Shown: piece by piece, positions 15,102-23,441 of the stretch
Numbering within the stretch: the first letter of the stretch is position 1
Layout: each line of letters starts with the position of its first letter
Assembly (NCBI RefSeq): GCF_001879715.1
Contig: NZ_MNBW01000006.1
Coordinates: forward strand, 62,001 to 126,000
DNA from: Nioella nitratireducens
GTDB taxonomy: Bacteria; Pseudomonadota; Alphaproteobacteria; Rhodobacterales; Rhodobacteraceae
Length of the DNA stretch: 64,000 bases
Reading direction: 5' to 3'
The notes under the pieces: generated by a model
The model's database searches: none
Seen by the model: the letters and a program-made list of their open reading frames with translations, nothing else
Told to the model about the DNA's origin: nothing
Translations under genes and position numbers: made by a program

Positions 15102-15269
15102 TTACCGAATCCCGGTATCTGACAGGCTTCGGCGCAGGCGGGCACGCTCGGCATCCCGCCGGTTCCGGCGCGTGCGATAGTCCTGCTGTTGGCGGTGCCA
15201 GTGGTCAGGTGCGTTCCACATATCAGTGCGTGTCGCGGTTTTCATGGCGTTGGAGAAGATCGAGAACAT
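15102..15269 (-). CDS. Small basic protein, 55 residues, divergent from LysR
   Basis: A short reading frame read directly from the minus strand. It starts MFSIFSNAMKTATRTDMWNA, continues PDHWHRQQQDYRTRR and ends in an Arg-rich helix (NRRDAERARLRRSLSDTGIR). ATG at 15269 is preceded by AAAGGACC at normal distance, and the stop lies 6 bases from the convergent HD hydrolase stop. It has no signal peptide; the hydrophobic start is too short for a membrane helix. The family is not recognised. Its divergence from a LysR gene makes it a likely target of that regulator, which is inference. Confidence 0.6.
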   Translation of the reverse strand: MFSIFSNAMKTATRTDMWNAPDHWHRQQQDYRTRRNRRDAERARLRRSLSDTGIR

Positions 15270-15365
15270 GGGTTTGGTCCTTTCGCTTTGATGCCCTCAC
15301 CCTAGCGATCTTGCCCTTGCATCTCGAATCAGGAATAAATCTCATATGTTAGATCAGCTATCATA

Positions 15366-16241
15366 ATGGATTGGCGCGAAATCCCCTCTCTGGCGGCGCT
15401 GCGAGCGTTCGAGGCGGCGGCCCGCCTGGAAACCTTTTCGGCGGCGGCGCGGGAATTGAACGTGACCCATGCCGCCATCGCCCAACATGTGCGCAGCCTG
15501 GAAGACCATTTCGGCCAGAAACTGATGCTGCGCGAAGGGCGCGGGATGCGGACCACGGCGGCGGGGCGGCGGTTGGCGGCGGACCTGGGCGAGGGGTTTT
15601 CGACCATCGCGGCGGGCGTGCGGACACTGATGGACAACCAGCGGCAGCGGCCCTTGCAGGTGACCATGACGCCCTCGTTCGCCGAGGCTTGGCTGATGCC
15701 CCGGATCGGCCAGTTCTGGTCGCGCCACCCCGATATCGAGGTGGCGCTGATTCCGTCGGTTTCGGTCATCGACCTGCGCCGCGACGGGTTTGACATGGCG
15801 CTGCGCTTTGGCGAAGGCGATTGGCCCGGTTATGACGTCGAGCCGCTGGTCATGAGCCCCTTCGTCGTGGTGGCTGCGCCCGATCTGGCCAAGGGGCGGA
15901 TGCTGGACGAGATGGGCGCGCTCGACCAATACCGCTGGTTCACGTCAGAGGCGTCGCGCGAACAGTTGGTCTGGGGCCATGCGGCAGGGCTGGATATGGC
16001 GCGGATCAATTTCACCGAACTGCCTAACAACAGCCTCGCGCAGGCGGCGGCTCGCGCCGGGCACGGGGTGTCGATTCAGGCGCAGACGCTGGTCGAGGGC
16101 GATCTCAGGGACGGGCGGCTGGTGGCGCTCTATACCGGCGAGAGCGAGGGGTTGGGGTATCACATCGTGACCCCCCGTGGCCCGAAACCCCCGGCGTTGG
16201 CCGCTTTCGTGTCTTGGCTGCGGCGGGCGGCACGGGGGTAG
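15366..16241 (+). CDS. LysR-family transcriptional regulator, HvrB-like by context
   Basis: A 291-residue LysR regulator. The N-terminal winged helix-turn-helix reads LAALRAFEAAARLETFSAAARELNVTHAAIAQHVRSLED in outline, and the rest is a periplasmic-binding-protein-like effector domain (MTPSFAEAWLMPRIGQF onwards). It resembles the GcvA/AmpR-like branch. In R. capsulatus the LysR protein HvrB sits between ahcY and the reg cluster and activates ahcY; the same neighbourhood is seen here, so HvrB is a fair guess. The small gene divergent from it is the other candidate target. The effector is unknown. Confidence 0.85.
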   Translation: MDWREIPSLAALRAFEAAARLETFSAAARELNVTHAAIAQHVRSLEDHFGQKLMLREGRGMRTTAAGRRLAADLGEGFSTIAAGVRTLMDNQRQRPLQVTMTPSFAEAWLMPRIGQFWSRHPDIEVALIPSVSVIDLRRDGFDMALRFGEGDWPGYDVEPLVMSPFVVVAAPDLAKGRMLDEMGALDQYRWFTSEASREQLVWGHAAGLDMARINFTELPNNSLAQAAARAGHGVSIQAQTLVEGDLRDGRLVALYTGESEGLGYHIVTPRGPKPPALAAFVSWLRRAARG

Positions 16242-16287
16242 CGCGTCATCCCGTCCTGGCGCGGCCTTGGCCCGAGATGAGGCGGGT

Positions 16288-16766
16288 CTAGCGGAAGAAG
16301 CAGGTGCGGCCGGACCAGAGCGTGGTGATCGCGGGGCCGGTTTCCTCGACCAACGCCCAGACCCCGCCAACCTCGAACTCTTGTCCAAGGGTGGTGTTCT
16401 CCATCTGCACCGCAGGCGGCATGTCGCCAACGGTCAACCCCCCGGCGGCGGTCAGGTCGGGCTCGGTCAGAACCCAGCCGCGGAAATCGCCGTCGACGAA
16501 ATTCATCGTCAGCCCGTCGGCCCAGTAGGCCGCGGTCACGTCGCCGCAATCCGCCATGGTGGTGATGTCGGTCGGCTGCGCCCCCAGCAAGCGCGAGACG
16601 GTGGCAATCGCCCCCTCTTGCGCCCGGCCAAAGTCGATGCGCAGGTCTGTGCTTGCCGGTTGCAGGCCGCCCGCATCGGGGGTCAGGCCCTGCGGCGCGG
16701 GCCCTTCGGCGCCGGGCATGGCACAGGCGCAAGGGCGAGGGCGGAGAGCAGGAGAGCCGCGCGCAT
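16288..16766 (-). pseudogene. Lipoprotein gene with a one-base frameshift in its signal peptide
   Basis: An ATG one base after the regA stop (TAAGATG) begins MRAALLLSALALAPV, a signal peptide, but this frame ends after 27 codons. A second frame starting at 16719 gives MPGAEGPAPQGLTPD and runs 143 codons to 16288 (TLWSGRTCFFR). Adding one base at about 16722-16725 joins them as LALA-x-C-A-M-P-G, restoring a lipobox Cys. So the gene looks like an exported lipoprotein of about 158 residues broken by a one-base deletion, or the sequence has an error there. The mature part is unrecognised: Cys pair, no transmembrane helix. If real, the downstream ATG could still make a non-exported protein. Confidence 0.6.
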
Positions 16767-16767
16767 C

Positions 16768-17325
16768 TTAACGGGGGCTGCGCTTGGCGAGGATGCGCTG
16801 CAGCGTGCGGCGATGCATGTTCAGCCGCCGGGCGGTCTCGCTGACATTCCGGTCGCACAGTTCATAAACGCGCTGGATATGTTCCCAGCGGACGCGATCC
16901 GCGCTCATCGGGTTTTCCGGCGGTGGCGGCATGTCGTCTTCTTCGGCCAGCAGGGCCGCGGTGATGTCATTGGCGTCGGCGGGTTTCGACAGGTAGTCGG
17001 TCGCCCCGATCTTGACCGCGGCGACGGCGGTGGCAATCGCGCCATAGCCGGTCAACACGACGATCCGGGCATCGGGGCGTTTTTCGCGCAGGGTTTCCAC
17101 CACGTCCAGCCCGTTGCCATCCTCAAGCCGCAGATCGACCACGGCATAGGCCGGCGGGCGGGCGGTGGCGATGGCGCGTCCGGCGGCCACGGACTCGGCG
17201 GCCTCTACCTCGAACCCGCGTTTTTCCATCGCGCGTTGAAGGCGCCTCAGGAACGGCTCGTCATCATCTACAAGCAGCAGTGATTTGTCTGGTCCGATAT
17301 CCCGCAACGAGCGTTCCGTGGCCAT
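16768..17325 (-). CDS. regA: Redox response regulator RegA (PrrA/ActR/RoxR)
   Basis: A 185-residue two-component regulator, partner of RegB. The receiver domain carries LLVDDDEPFLRRLQ, phospho-acceptor Asp64 in YAVVDLRLEDG, the Thr of VVLTGYG and the Lys of YLSKPAD. A Pro-rich linker (EEDDMPPPPENP) leads to the short Fis-type helix-turn-helix NVSETARRLNMHRRTLQRIL, which is nearly invariant in this family. RegA controls photosynthesis, carbon and nitrogen fixation and respiratory genes in response to redox state in relatives; which apply here cannot be told. It lies downstream of senC and is divergent from regB, the classical order. Confidence 0.96.
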   Translation of the reverse strand: MATERSLRDIGPDKSLLLVDDDEPFLRRLQRAMEKRGFEVEAAESVAAGRAIATARPPAYAVVDLRLEDGNGLDVVETLREKRPDARIVVLTGYGAIATAVAAVKIGATDYLSKPADANDITAALLAEEDDMPPPPENPMSADRVRWEHIQRVYELCDRNVSETARRLNMHRRTLQRILAKRSPR

Positions 17326-17410
17326 GCGATCTGTCCTCCACGCATTGTCTTTGTGTCTTAGACGGAAATCCTCGTCAGCGTCAAATAGTCCGCTTGGGCC
17401 GAATGGCGAC

Positions 17411-18049
17411 TCACGACCCTGCGGCATCCATGAAACAACTGATCCGGTCGGCCATTTCCTCGGGCGATTCATCGCGGCGGAAGAAATCGACAAAGCCGAA
17501 ATCGGGGAACACCAGGTAGGTGAAGGTCGAGTGATCCACGAGGTAGAACCCGTCCTCGCCGGGGTCCTGGTAGTTGTAATAGGTGCGATAGGCACGCGAC
17601 GCGGCGGCGGTCTGGTCGGGCGTGCCGGTCAGGCCGATCATGCGCGGGTGCAGGTTGTCGGTGAAGGCGCGCAGAACCTCGGGGGTGTCGCGCTCGGGGT
17701 CGATCGAGATGAAGACCGGCGTCACCATGCGGCCCTCGTCTTCGAGGATTTCCACCGCGACGGCGTTGCGCGCATTGTCCAGAGGGCAGACATCGGGACA
17801 GAAGGTGTAGCCGAAATAGATCAGTGTCGGCCCGGTGATGATGTCTTCATCCGTCACCGTCTCGCCGTCTTCCGACACCAGTTCGAACGGCCCGCCGATA
17901 TCGCCCGAGCCGCCCGCGACCTGTGTGGCGCGGCATTGTGCGAACAGGTCTTCATCCTGATTGGCCCGCCCCCAAAGGATAAATCCGCCGATTCCGGCGA
18001 TCAGGGCGGCGGTAAGAGCCAGAGCACTGGCGGCATAGACACGATTCAT
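17411..18049 (-). CDS. senC: SCO/SenC copper chaperone for cytochrome oxidase
   Basis: A 212-residue membrane-anchored thioredoxin-fold protein of the SCO1/SenC/PrrC family. One N-terminal helix (VYAASALALTAALIAGIGGF) is followed by the periplasmic domain with the copper motif CPDVC in YFGYTFCPDVCPLDN and the third ligand His in YLVDHSTFTYLV. It delivers copper to oxidase CuA or CuB sites and, in relatives, links oxidase activity to RegB signalling. The ATG at 18049 was chosen from the signal-anchor start. The gap to regA is 85 bases; regB starts 129 bases away in the other direction. Confidence 0.94.
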   Translation of the reverse strand: MNRVYAASALALTAALIAGIGGFILWGRANQDEDLFAQCRATQVAGGSGDIGGPFELVSEDGETVTDEDIITGPTLIYFGYTFCPDVCPLDNARNAVAVEILEDEGRMVTPVFISIDPERDTPEVLRAFTDNLHPRMIGLTGTPDQTAAASRAYRTYYNYQDPGEDGFYLVDHSTFTYLVFPDFGFVDFFRRDESPEEMADRISCFMDAAGS

Positions 18050-18177
18050 GGCGCAGATCCCTTGCGGTTCAACGCGCCGTTGATCGGGCATTCTTCCGCG
18101 TCTATCAATTCACGACTGCGAAACTGTGACAGAACGCCCACATCCCCTGTCGCGCCGAACCGAAAGCCGCGCCGCCC

Positions 18178-19584
18178 ATGTCCCTTGATCCAGACCAGAC
18201 ACGCACCCTGCTGATGCGCGACCTGCGCAGCGACTGGGTGCGCTTGCAAACGCTGCTGGTCCTGCGCTGGCTGGCGGTGCTGGGCCAGACCGTGACCGTG
18301 GTGGTGGCCAGCTTCTATTTCGGCCTGCGGGTCGAACTGGGTCTGTGTTTTCTCGCCATCGGGTCATCCGTGCTGTCGAACATGATCGCAATGACGGTGT
18401 TTCCGCCAAACCAGAGGCTGCACGACTGGGACGCGATGCTGACGCTGCTCTTCGACCTGACGCAATTGTCGTTCCTGCTGTTCCTGACCGGCGGTCTCAA
18501 CAACCCGTTTTCCTTGCTGATCCTGGCGCCTGTCACGATCTCGGCCACGGCACTGACCATGCGCTCGACCTTGATCCTTGGCTTTTCCGCCATCGTGATG
18601 ATCACCCTGATCGCGTTTTACCACATGCCGCTCAGGATGCGGGATGGCGAGATGATCACCCTGCCGCCGCTCTTTCTGCTGGGGTTCTGGATCGCCATCG
18701 TGATCGGTATCGTGTTCCTGTCGGCCTATGCCCGCCGCGTCACGAAAGAGATCCACACGATGAGCCAAGCCCTTTTGGCGACGCAAGAGGCGCTGGCGCG
18801 GGAACAGAAACTGACCGACCTTGGCGGTGTGGTGGCCGCCGCCGCCCATGAACTGGGCACGCCGCTGGCGACCATAAAGCTGGTCTCGACGGAACTGGCC
18901 GAAGAGTTGGAGGATCACCCCGAACTGGCCGAAGACGCCCGCCTGATCCGCGAACAGGCCGACCGCTGCCGCGACATCATGCGCGACATGGGGCGCGCCG
19001 GGAAAGACGACCTGCACATGCGTTCGGCCCCCGTGGGCGCGGTGGTGCGCGAGGCGGCCGACCCCCATACCGACCGGGGCATCGAGGTGCTGTTCGACTT
19101 CGCCCCGAGCGAGGGCGGGCAGGCGGCGCAGCCGGTGATCCGGCGTCGTCCCGAGATCATCCATGGTCTGCGCAACCTCGTTCAGAACGCGGTCGATTTC
19201 GCCGACAACACCGTCTGGATCGAAGGCGTATGGGACGCCAAGGCCCTGCGCCTGACCCTGACCGATGACGGGCGGGGCTATCCCCCGGACCTGCTGGGCC
19301 GGTTGGGCGACCCGTTCCTGCGCCGCAGGAAGAGCCCGCAAAACAGCGCCAAGCGTCCCGGCTACGAGGGCATGGGTCTGGGCCTGTTCATTGCCAAGAC
19401 CTTGCTGGAACGCTCCGGGGCGTCGATCACCTTTCGCAACGCGGGCGATCCGTTCCTGCTGGTCGAGGAAAGCGGTGCGCGTCGGGGCGCGGTGGTCGAG
19501 GTCTCTTGGCCGCTCGATGCGATCCGGGTGGCCGATCAAGAGGCCAAGGGACCGCTCGGGGAAAACCGGCAGATCCCGGTTTAA
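18178..19584 (+). CDS. regB: Redox sensor histidine kinase RegB (PrrB/ActS)
   Basis: A 468-residue inner-membrane kinase. Six hydrophobic helices fill residues 25-185 and include the quinone-sensing motif GGLNNPF (105-111). The H-box AAAHELGTPL has the phosphorylated His at about 224, and the redox-active Cys is in ADRCRDIMRD at residue 264, which matches Cys265 of R. capsulatus RegB. C-terminal ATPase motifs are LRNLVQNAVDFADN, DDGRGYPPDLL and GLGLFIAKTLLERSG. It reports ubiquinone-pool redox state and phosphorylates RegA. It is divergent from senC-regA and followed by divL. Confidence 0.96.
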   Translation: MSLDPDQTRTLLMRDLRSDWVRLQTLLVLRWLAVLGQTVTVVVASFYFGLRVELGLCFLAIGSSVLSNMIAMTVFPPNQRLHDWDAMLTLLFDLTQLSFLLFLTGGLNNPFSLLILAPVTISATALTMRSTLILGFSAIVMITLIAFYHMPLRMRDGEMITLPPLFLLGFWIAIVIGIVFLSAYARRVTKEIHTMSQALLATQEALAREQKLTDLGGVVAAAAHELGTPLATIKLVSTELAEELEDHPELAEDARLIREQADRCRDIMRDMGRAGKDDLHMRSAPVGAVVREAADPHTDRGIEVLFDFAPSEGGQAAQPVIRRRPEIIHGLRNLVQNAVDFADNTVWIEGVWDAKALRLTLTDDGRGYPPDLLGRLGDPFLRRRKSPQNSAKRPGYEGMGLGLFIAKTLLERSGASITFRNAGDPFLLVEESGARRGAVVEVSWPLDAIRVADQEAKGPLGENRQIPV

Positions 19585-19672
19585 CCCCTTATTAACCTTT
19601 AGAGAACATTGATGAATCTGCAGGCGTGGGGGACGCGCCTGTCTTTGGGACCAGTTTGACGGGGGCCAGATC

Positions 19673-21265
19673 GTGTTTTCCGATATGATGACCATGTTCT
19701 TCGTGGTGGGCAGCAGCCTGTTGGCCGCCGCCACCGCTGTCGGGTTCGGTCTGGTGCTGTTTCGCCGCGATCAGTCCGACACCCATGTGTTGCTGCGCGG
19801 CGTGGATCTGCCTTGCTCCTACACCTTTCGCGATGGCTATCTCCTCAGTGATGCAGTGCGCAATGACCCGTTTCTTGCCGACCCCGATGACCGTGTGGCC
19901 GCTTGGGGCGACCTGCGCGAAAGCCTTGTGGCGCTGAACCACGATGCCGGGCGCGCCATGGATGCGCTGCGAACGCGCGGCGACAGTTTTCTGGTGACCG
20001 CGCGGATCGGCGACGATGATCTGTCGGTCAGTGGGCGGCTGCAACAGGGGCGCAGCGTCGTCAGCATCTCCTCCACGACTCCGGGCAGCGACCGGCGGCT
20101 TGTCGATAGCGCCGGGCTCGACGCGATGACGGATGAGCTTGACCTGCTGCGCCACGCCCTCGCCTTCGGAGAGATGGCGCTGTGGCAAGAGGATGACACC
20201 GGCCAGATCGTCTGGGCCAACAAGGCGTATTTCGACCTGTTGCAGCGGACCGATCCGGCAGCCGAAACGCTGGTGTGGCCCATCCGCCGCCTTTTCCCCC
20301 CCGACAAAGAGGCAGAGTCCGGGTCGTCGAGCCGTGTCACGCTTGACCTGCCCGACAGCCCCGACCCACTGCGGTTCGAACACGAAAACACCGTCTATCA
20401 ACGCGGTGCCCTGCATGTGGCCCGGCCGATCGACCGGCTGGTGGCGGCGGAAACCTCGCTGCGGGATTTCGTTCAAACCCTGTCGCGGACCTTTGCACAA
20501 CTGCCCATCGGTCTGGCGATCTTCGACAAGCGTCGGCAACTGGTCCTGTTCAACCCGGCGCTGGTAACGCTTTCGACCCTGCCATCGGACTGGCTGTCGG
20601 CGCGCCCCGACCTGCCCGCGTTCCTTGATCGGCTGCGCGAACATCAGCGGATGCCCGAACCAAAGGATTACAAGGAATGGCGCGCCGAGATGGCCGCGCT
20701 GGAACAGGCCGCGCGCGATGGCACCTACCAGGAACTCTGGACCTTGCCCAACGGCCAGACCTTCCGCGTGATCGGGCGCCCCCATGCCGACGGGGCCGTC
20801 GCCTTCCTGTTCGAAGACATCAGCCAAGAGGTGACTCTGACACGCAAGTTCCGTGGCGATCTCGACCTTTACCAAGCCGTGATGGATGACAGCCCCGAGG
20901 CGCTGGCGGTCTTTGCCAAGGATGGGCGGTTGGTGTTCTCTAACGCAGCCTATGACACGATGTGGCCTGCCGCGACCGGCGCCGGGGTGATCGAGGCCAG
21001 CCGCCAGTGGCAAGAGGCCTGCGCGCCGTCGCCGCTTTGGGGCGACCTGCGGGATTTCGTCGGTGGCTTCGGCGACCGCTGTGCATGGAGCGAACCTGTC
21101 GAGACCGCCGACGGGTGTGGCCTTGTCTGTCGCATGGCGCCGCTCAAGGGCGGGGCGACGCTGGTTGGGTTTATGCCGCGAGGCGTGCTGGCATCCCCCC
21201 GCCCGAGAGAGGCCGCCCCCGTCGGCGGTGGCGACCGGCCCCAGATGGCGGCCGCGGCGCCCTGA
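19673..21265 (+). CDS. divL: PAS-domain regulator DivL, kinase-less Rhodobacterales form
   Basis: A 530-residue membrane-anchored sensor. One N-terminal helix (FFVVGSSLLAAATAVGFGLVL) is followed by PAS domains near residues 160-250 (FGEMALWQEDDTGQIVWANKA), 280-330 (LPIGLAIFDKRRQLVLFNPAL) and 405-500 (SPEALAVFAKDGRLVFSNAA). The histidine/tyrosine kinase and ATPase domains of Caulobacter DivL are absent. A shortened, kinase-less DivL that acts on the CtrA phosphorelay and gene transfer agent production is known in R. capsulatus. The gene order divL-tsaE-amgK-murU-addB-addA-trxA supports the name. Start is GTG at 19673 or ATG at 19685. Confidence 0.75.
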   Translation: MFSDMMTMFFVVGSSLLAAATAVGFGLVLFRRDQSDTHVLLRGVDLPCSYTFRDGYLLSDAVRNDPFLADPDDRVAAWGDLRESLVALNHDAGRAMDALRTRGDSFLVTARIGDDDLSVSGRLQQGRSVVSISSTTPGSDRRLVDSAGLDAMTDELDLLRHALAFGEMALWQEDDTGQIVWANKAYFDLLQRTDPAAETLVWPIRRLFPPDKEAESGSSSRVTLDLPDSPDPLRFEHENTVYQRGALHVARPIDRLVAAETSLRDFVQTLSRTFAQLPIGLAIFDKRRQLVLFNPALVTLSTLPSDWLSARPDLPAFLDRLREHQRMPEPKDYKEWRAEMAALEQAARDGTYQELWTLPNGQTFRVIGRPHADGAVAFLFEDISQEVTLTRKFRGDLDLYQAVMDDSPEALAVFAKDGRLVFSNAAYDTMWPAATGAGVIEASRQWQEACAPSPLWGDLRDFVGGFGDRCAWSEPVETADGCGLVCRMAPLKGGATLVGFMPRGVLASPRPREAAPVGGGDRPQMAAAAP

Positions 21266-21328
21266 TCGTCGCGCGGTGTCGCGCCGGTTCCGGTTGCGGT
21301 GCCTGACAGCGCGGGTAAACTCGCGCCC

Positions 21329-21832
21329 ATGCCAGACGCTGCTTCGCCCGCCCGTCCCATCATCCAGACCCGCCGCCTGACCTCGCCCGAGGCGACGGCG
21401 GCGTTCGCGTCGGCCTTGGCCGACCGGCTGGGGGCCGGTGATGTGCTGTGTCTGGAGGGCGATCTGGGGGCTGGAAAGACCCATTTCGCCCGCTCCCTGA
21501 TCCGCCATTTGCAGACCGCCCACGGGGCGCTGGCCGAAGATGTGCCGTCGCCCAGTTTCACGCTGGTGCAGACCTACGAGGCGGGGCCGCTGGAAATCTG
21601 GCACGCCGATCTCTACCGACTGTCCGACCCGTGGGAGGTGGACGAGCTTGGCCTTTCCGACGCCTTCGACGATGCGCTGTGCCTTGTCGAATGGCCTGAC
21701 CGGCTGGGGCCGGATGTGCCGCAGCGGGCGCTCTGGATCACCCTGCGCATGGTGCCAGAGGCCGAGGATGCGCGCGACATCACCTTGGCCTCGCACCAGC
21801 CTGACCGCTGGATCGGCAAGGTGCCAGCATGA
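21329..21832 (+). CDS. tsaE: tRNA t6A synthesis ATPase TsaE
   Basis: A 167-residue cytoplasmic P-loop ATPase needed, with TsaB and TsaD, to transfer threonylcarbamoyl onto A37 of ANN-decoding tRNAs. Seen: LEGDLGAGKTHFARSLIRHL (Walker A), VPSPSFTLVQTYE, WHADLYRLSDPWEVDELGL and LVEWPDRLGP, all family hallmarks. The ATG at 21329 was preferred to a GTG 10 codons upstream. The stop overlaps the amgK start (ATGA). Confidence 0.95.
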   Translation: MPDAASPARPIIQTRRLTSPEATAAFASALADRLGAGDVLCLEGDLGAGKTHFARSLIRHLQTAHGALAEDVPSPSFTLVQTYEAGPLEIWHADLYRLSDPWEVDELGLSDAFDDALCLVEWPDRLGPDVPQRALWITLRMVPEAEDARDITLASHQPDRWIGKVPA

Positions 21833-22746
21833 CGGTTGCCGCCTTCCTCGCGGCCCATGGCTGGGGCGGCGCCGTGTCCGTGCCGCTCGCAGGCGACGCC
21901 TCGGCCCGCCGCTATCACCGCCTGCTTCGGGGGGGCGCGCGCGCCGTGCTTATGCAGGCCCCGCCCGACGATCGCACCAGCTTCGACGCTTTCCTGTCCG
22001 TGGCCGCCCGCCTGCACGCGCTGGGCCTGTCCGCGCCTCGGGTTCTGGCCTCTGACGCCGACCGGGGCCTGATGCTGCTGGAGGATCTCGGTGATCTCCG
22101 CTTCGCCGATCTGGGTGCCGACCTGCCCGGTGCGACCGATGCGGCGGTGGATGTGCTGATCCACCTTGCGCGGCACCCCGAGGGCTGGGGCCTGCTGACC
22201 CTGACGCCCGACCGGCTGGCCGCGATGACCCGTGTCGCCCTGCCGGACTCGCCCCTGACCGACGCCGCCCTGCGCCTGATGGAGGCGCAGTTCACCGCCC
22301 ATTTCACCCATGCCCCGGTTCCGGCGCTGCGCGATGTTCATTCCGAAAACCTGATCTGGCTGCCAGACCGCGCGGGGCTGGCGCGGGTCGGCCTGCTCGA
22401 CTTTCAGGATGCGGTCATGGCTCCGCCGGGCTATGACCTCGTGTCCTATATCCACGACGCCCGCCGCGATGTGCCCGACGACATCGCGACCCGCGCCACC
22501 GACCGCTATGCCACCGCGCTGGCCCTCAACCCCGAGTCGTTCTCGGTGCACTGCGCGCTTCTGTCTTTGCAACGCAACCTGCGCATTCTCGGCGTGTTCC
22601 GCCGCCTGGCGCGCGAACGGGGCAAGCCGGGCTACCTGACCTTCCTGCCCCGCGTCTTCGCCCATGTGGACCGGGCGCTGGCCCACCCCGCGCTGGCCGA
22701 GCTCGACCGCGCAATGCGCCCCCTGATGCGCGGGCTGGCCCCATGA
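21829..22746 (+). CDS. amgK: N-acetylmuramate/N-acetylglucosamine kinase AmgK
   Basis: A 305-residue kinase of the aminoglycoside phosphotransferase fold. It phosphorylates recycled MurNAc (and GlcNAc) at the anomeric position so that peptidoglycan precursors can be rebuilt without going through GlcN-6-P. Seen: SVPLAGDASARRYHRL, the hinge segment LMLLEDLGDLRFADLG, the catalytic-loop LRDVHSENLIWLPD (His-Asp variant of Brenner's motif) and LLDFQDAVMAPPGYDLVSY with the metal-binding Asp. It overlaps tsaE upstream and murU downstream by ATGA, and the pairing with murU is what fixes the function. Confidence 0.9.
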   Translation: MTVAAFLAAHGWGGAVSVPLAGDASARRYHRLLRGGARAVLMQAPPDDRTSFDAFLSVAARLHALGLSAPRVLASDADRGLMLLEDLGDLRFADLGADLPGATDAAVDVLIHLARHPEGWGLLTLTPDRLAAMTRVALPDSPLTDAALRLMEAQFTAHFTHAPVPALRDVHSENLIWLPDRAGLARVGLLDFQDAVMAPPGYDLVSYIHDARRDVPDDIATRATDRYATALALNPESFSVHCALLSLQRNLRILGVFRRLARERGKPGYLTFLPRVFAHVDRALAHPALAELDRAMRPLMRGLAP

Positions 22747-23441
22747 GCGCGCCCGCCGCCTGCATGATCCTTGCCGCCGGGTTCGGCACCCGTATGGGCG
22801 ATCTGACCCGCACCCGCCCCAAGCCGCTGATCGAGGTGGCAGGCCGTCCGCTCATCGACCACGCTCTGGCGCAGGCGCGGGGCGGCGGGGCCAGGCGCAT
22901 CGTGGTGAACGGCCACCACCTCGCCGACCAGATGGCCACGCATCTCGCCGCCATGCCCGATGTCCGCTTCAGCCTCGAACAGCCGGAAATCCTCGACTCT
23001 GCCGGGGGCATCCGCGCGGCCCGCCCGCTATTGCAGGCCGACACGTTTTTTTCCCTCAACGCCGATGCGGTCTGGACCGGCCCCAACGCGCTGGCCCAAC
23101 TCGCCGCCGCGTGGCGCCCCGACAGCATGGATGTTCTGGCCCTGATGGTCCCGCAATCCCGTGCCATCGGGCGGCAGGCGGGCGGCGATTTCACCCGCGA
23201 CGCGCAGGGACGCCTCACCTGGGACAAGGCGGGAGAGGTCTATACCGGCGCGCAGATCCTCAAGGCGGACCTGCTGGATGGCTACCCCCCCGGCCCCTTC
23301 TCGTTGCACAAGGTCTGGCAGGCGGCGATGGACCGGGGCCGGATGGCCGGCACGCCCCATGCCGGGCACTGGGCCGATGTGGGGCACCCCGCCGGCATCC
23401 TGATGGCCGAACACATGCTGAGGGACCACGCCGATGTTTGA
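22743..23441 (+). CDS. murU: N-acetylmuramate alpha-1-phosphate uridylyltransferase MurU
   Basis: A 232-residue nucleotidyltransferase that converts MurNAc-1-phosphate plus UTP to UDP-MurNAc, the step after AmgK. The signature ILAAGFGTRMGDLTRTRPKP and PLIEVAGRPLIDHAL is at the N-terminus, with FSLNADAVWTGPNA (metal-binding Asp) near residue 105 and WADVGHPAGILMAE near the end. The pathway bypasses MurA and gives intrinsic fosfomycin tolerance in other bacteria. The last 8 bases overlap addB. Confidence 0.92.
   Translation: MSAPAACMILAAGFGTRMGDLTRTRPKPLIEVAGRPLIDHALAQARGGGARRIVVNGHHLADQMATHLAAMPDVRFSLEQPEILDSAGGIRAARPLLQADTFFSLNADAVWTGPNALAQLAAAWRPDSMDVLALMVPQSRAIGRQAGGDFTRDAQGRLTWDKAGEVYTGAQILKADLLDGYPPGPFSLHKVWQAAMDRGRMAGTPHAGHWADVGHPAGILMAEHMLRDHADV

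Noticed and set aside
19592-21796. A 734-codon open frame on the strand opposite divL/tsaE
   Set aside because: It is the mirror of GC-rich codon use in divL and tsaE, has no recognisable domain and is rich in Arg, Gln, His and Gly as expected for an antisense frame.
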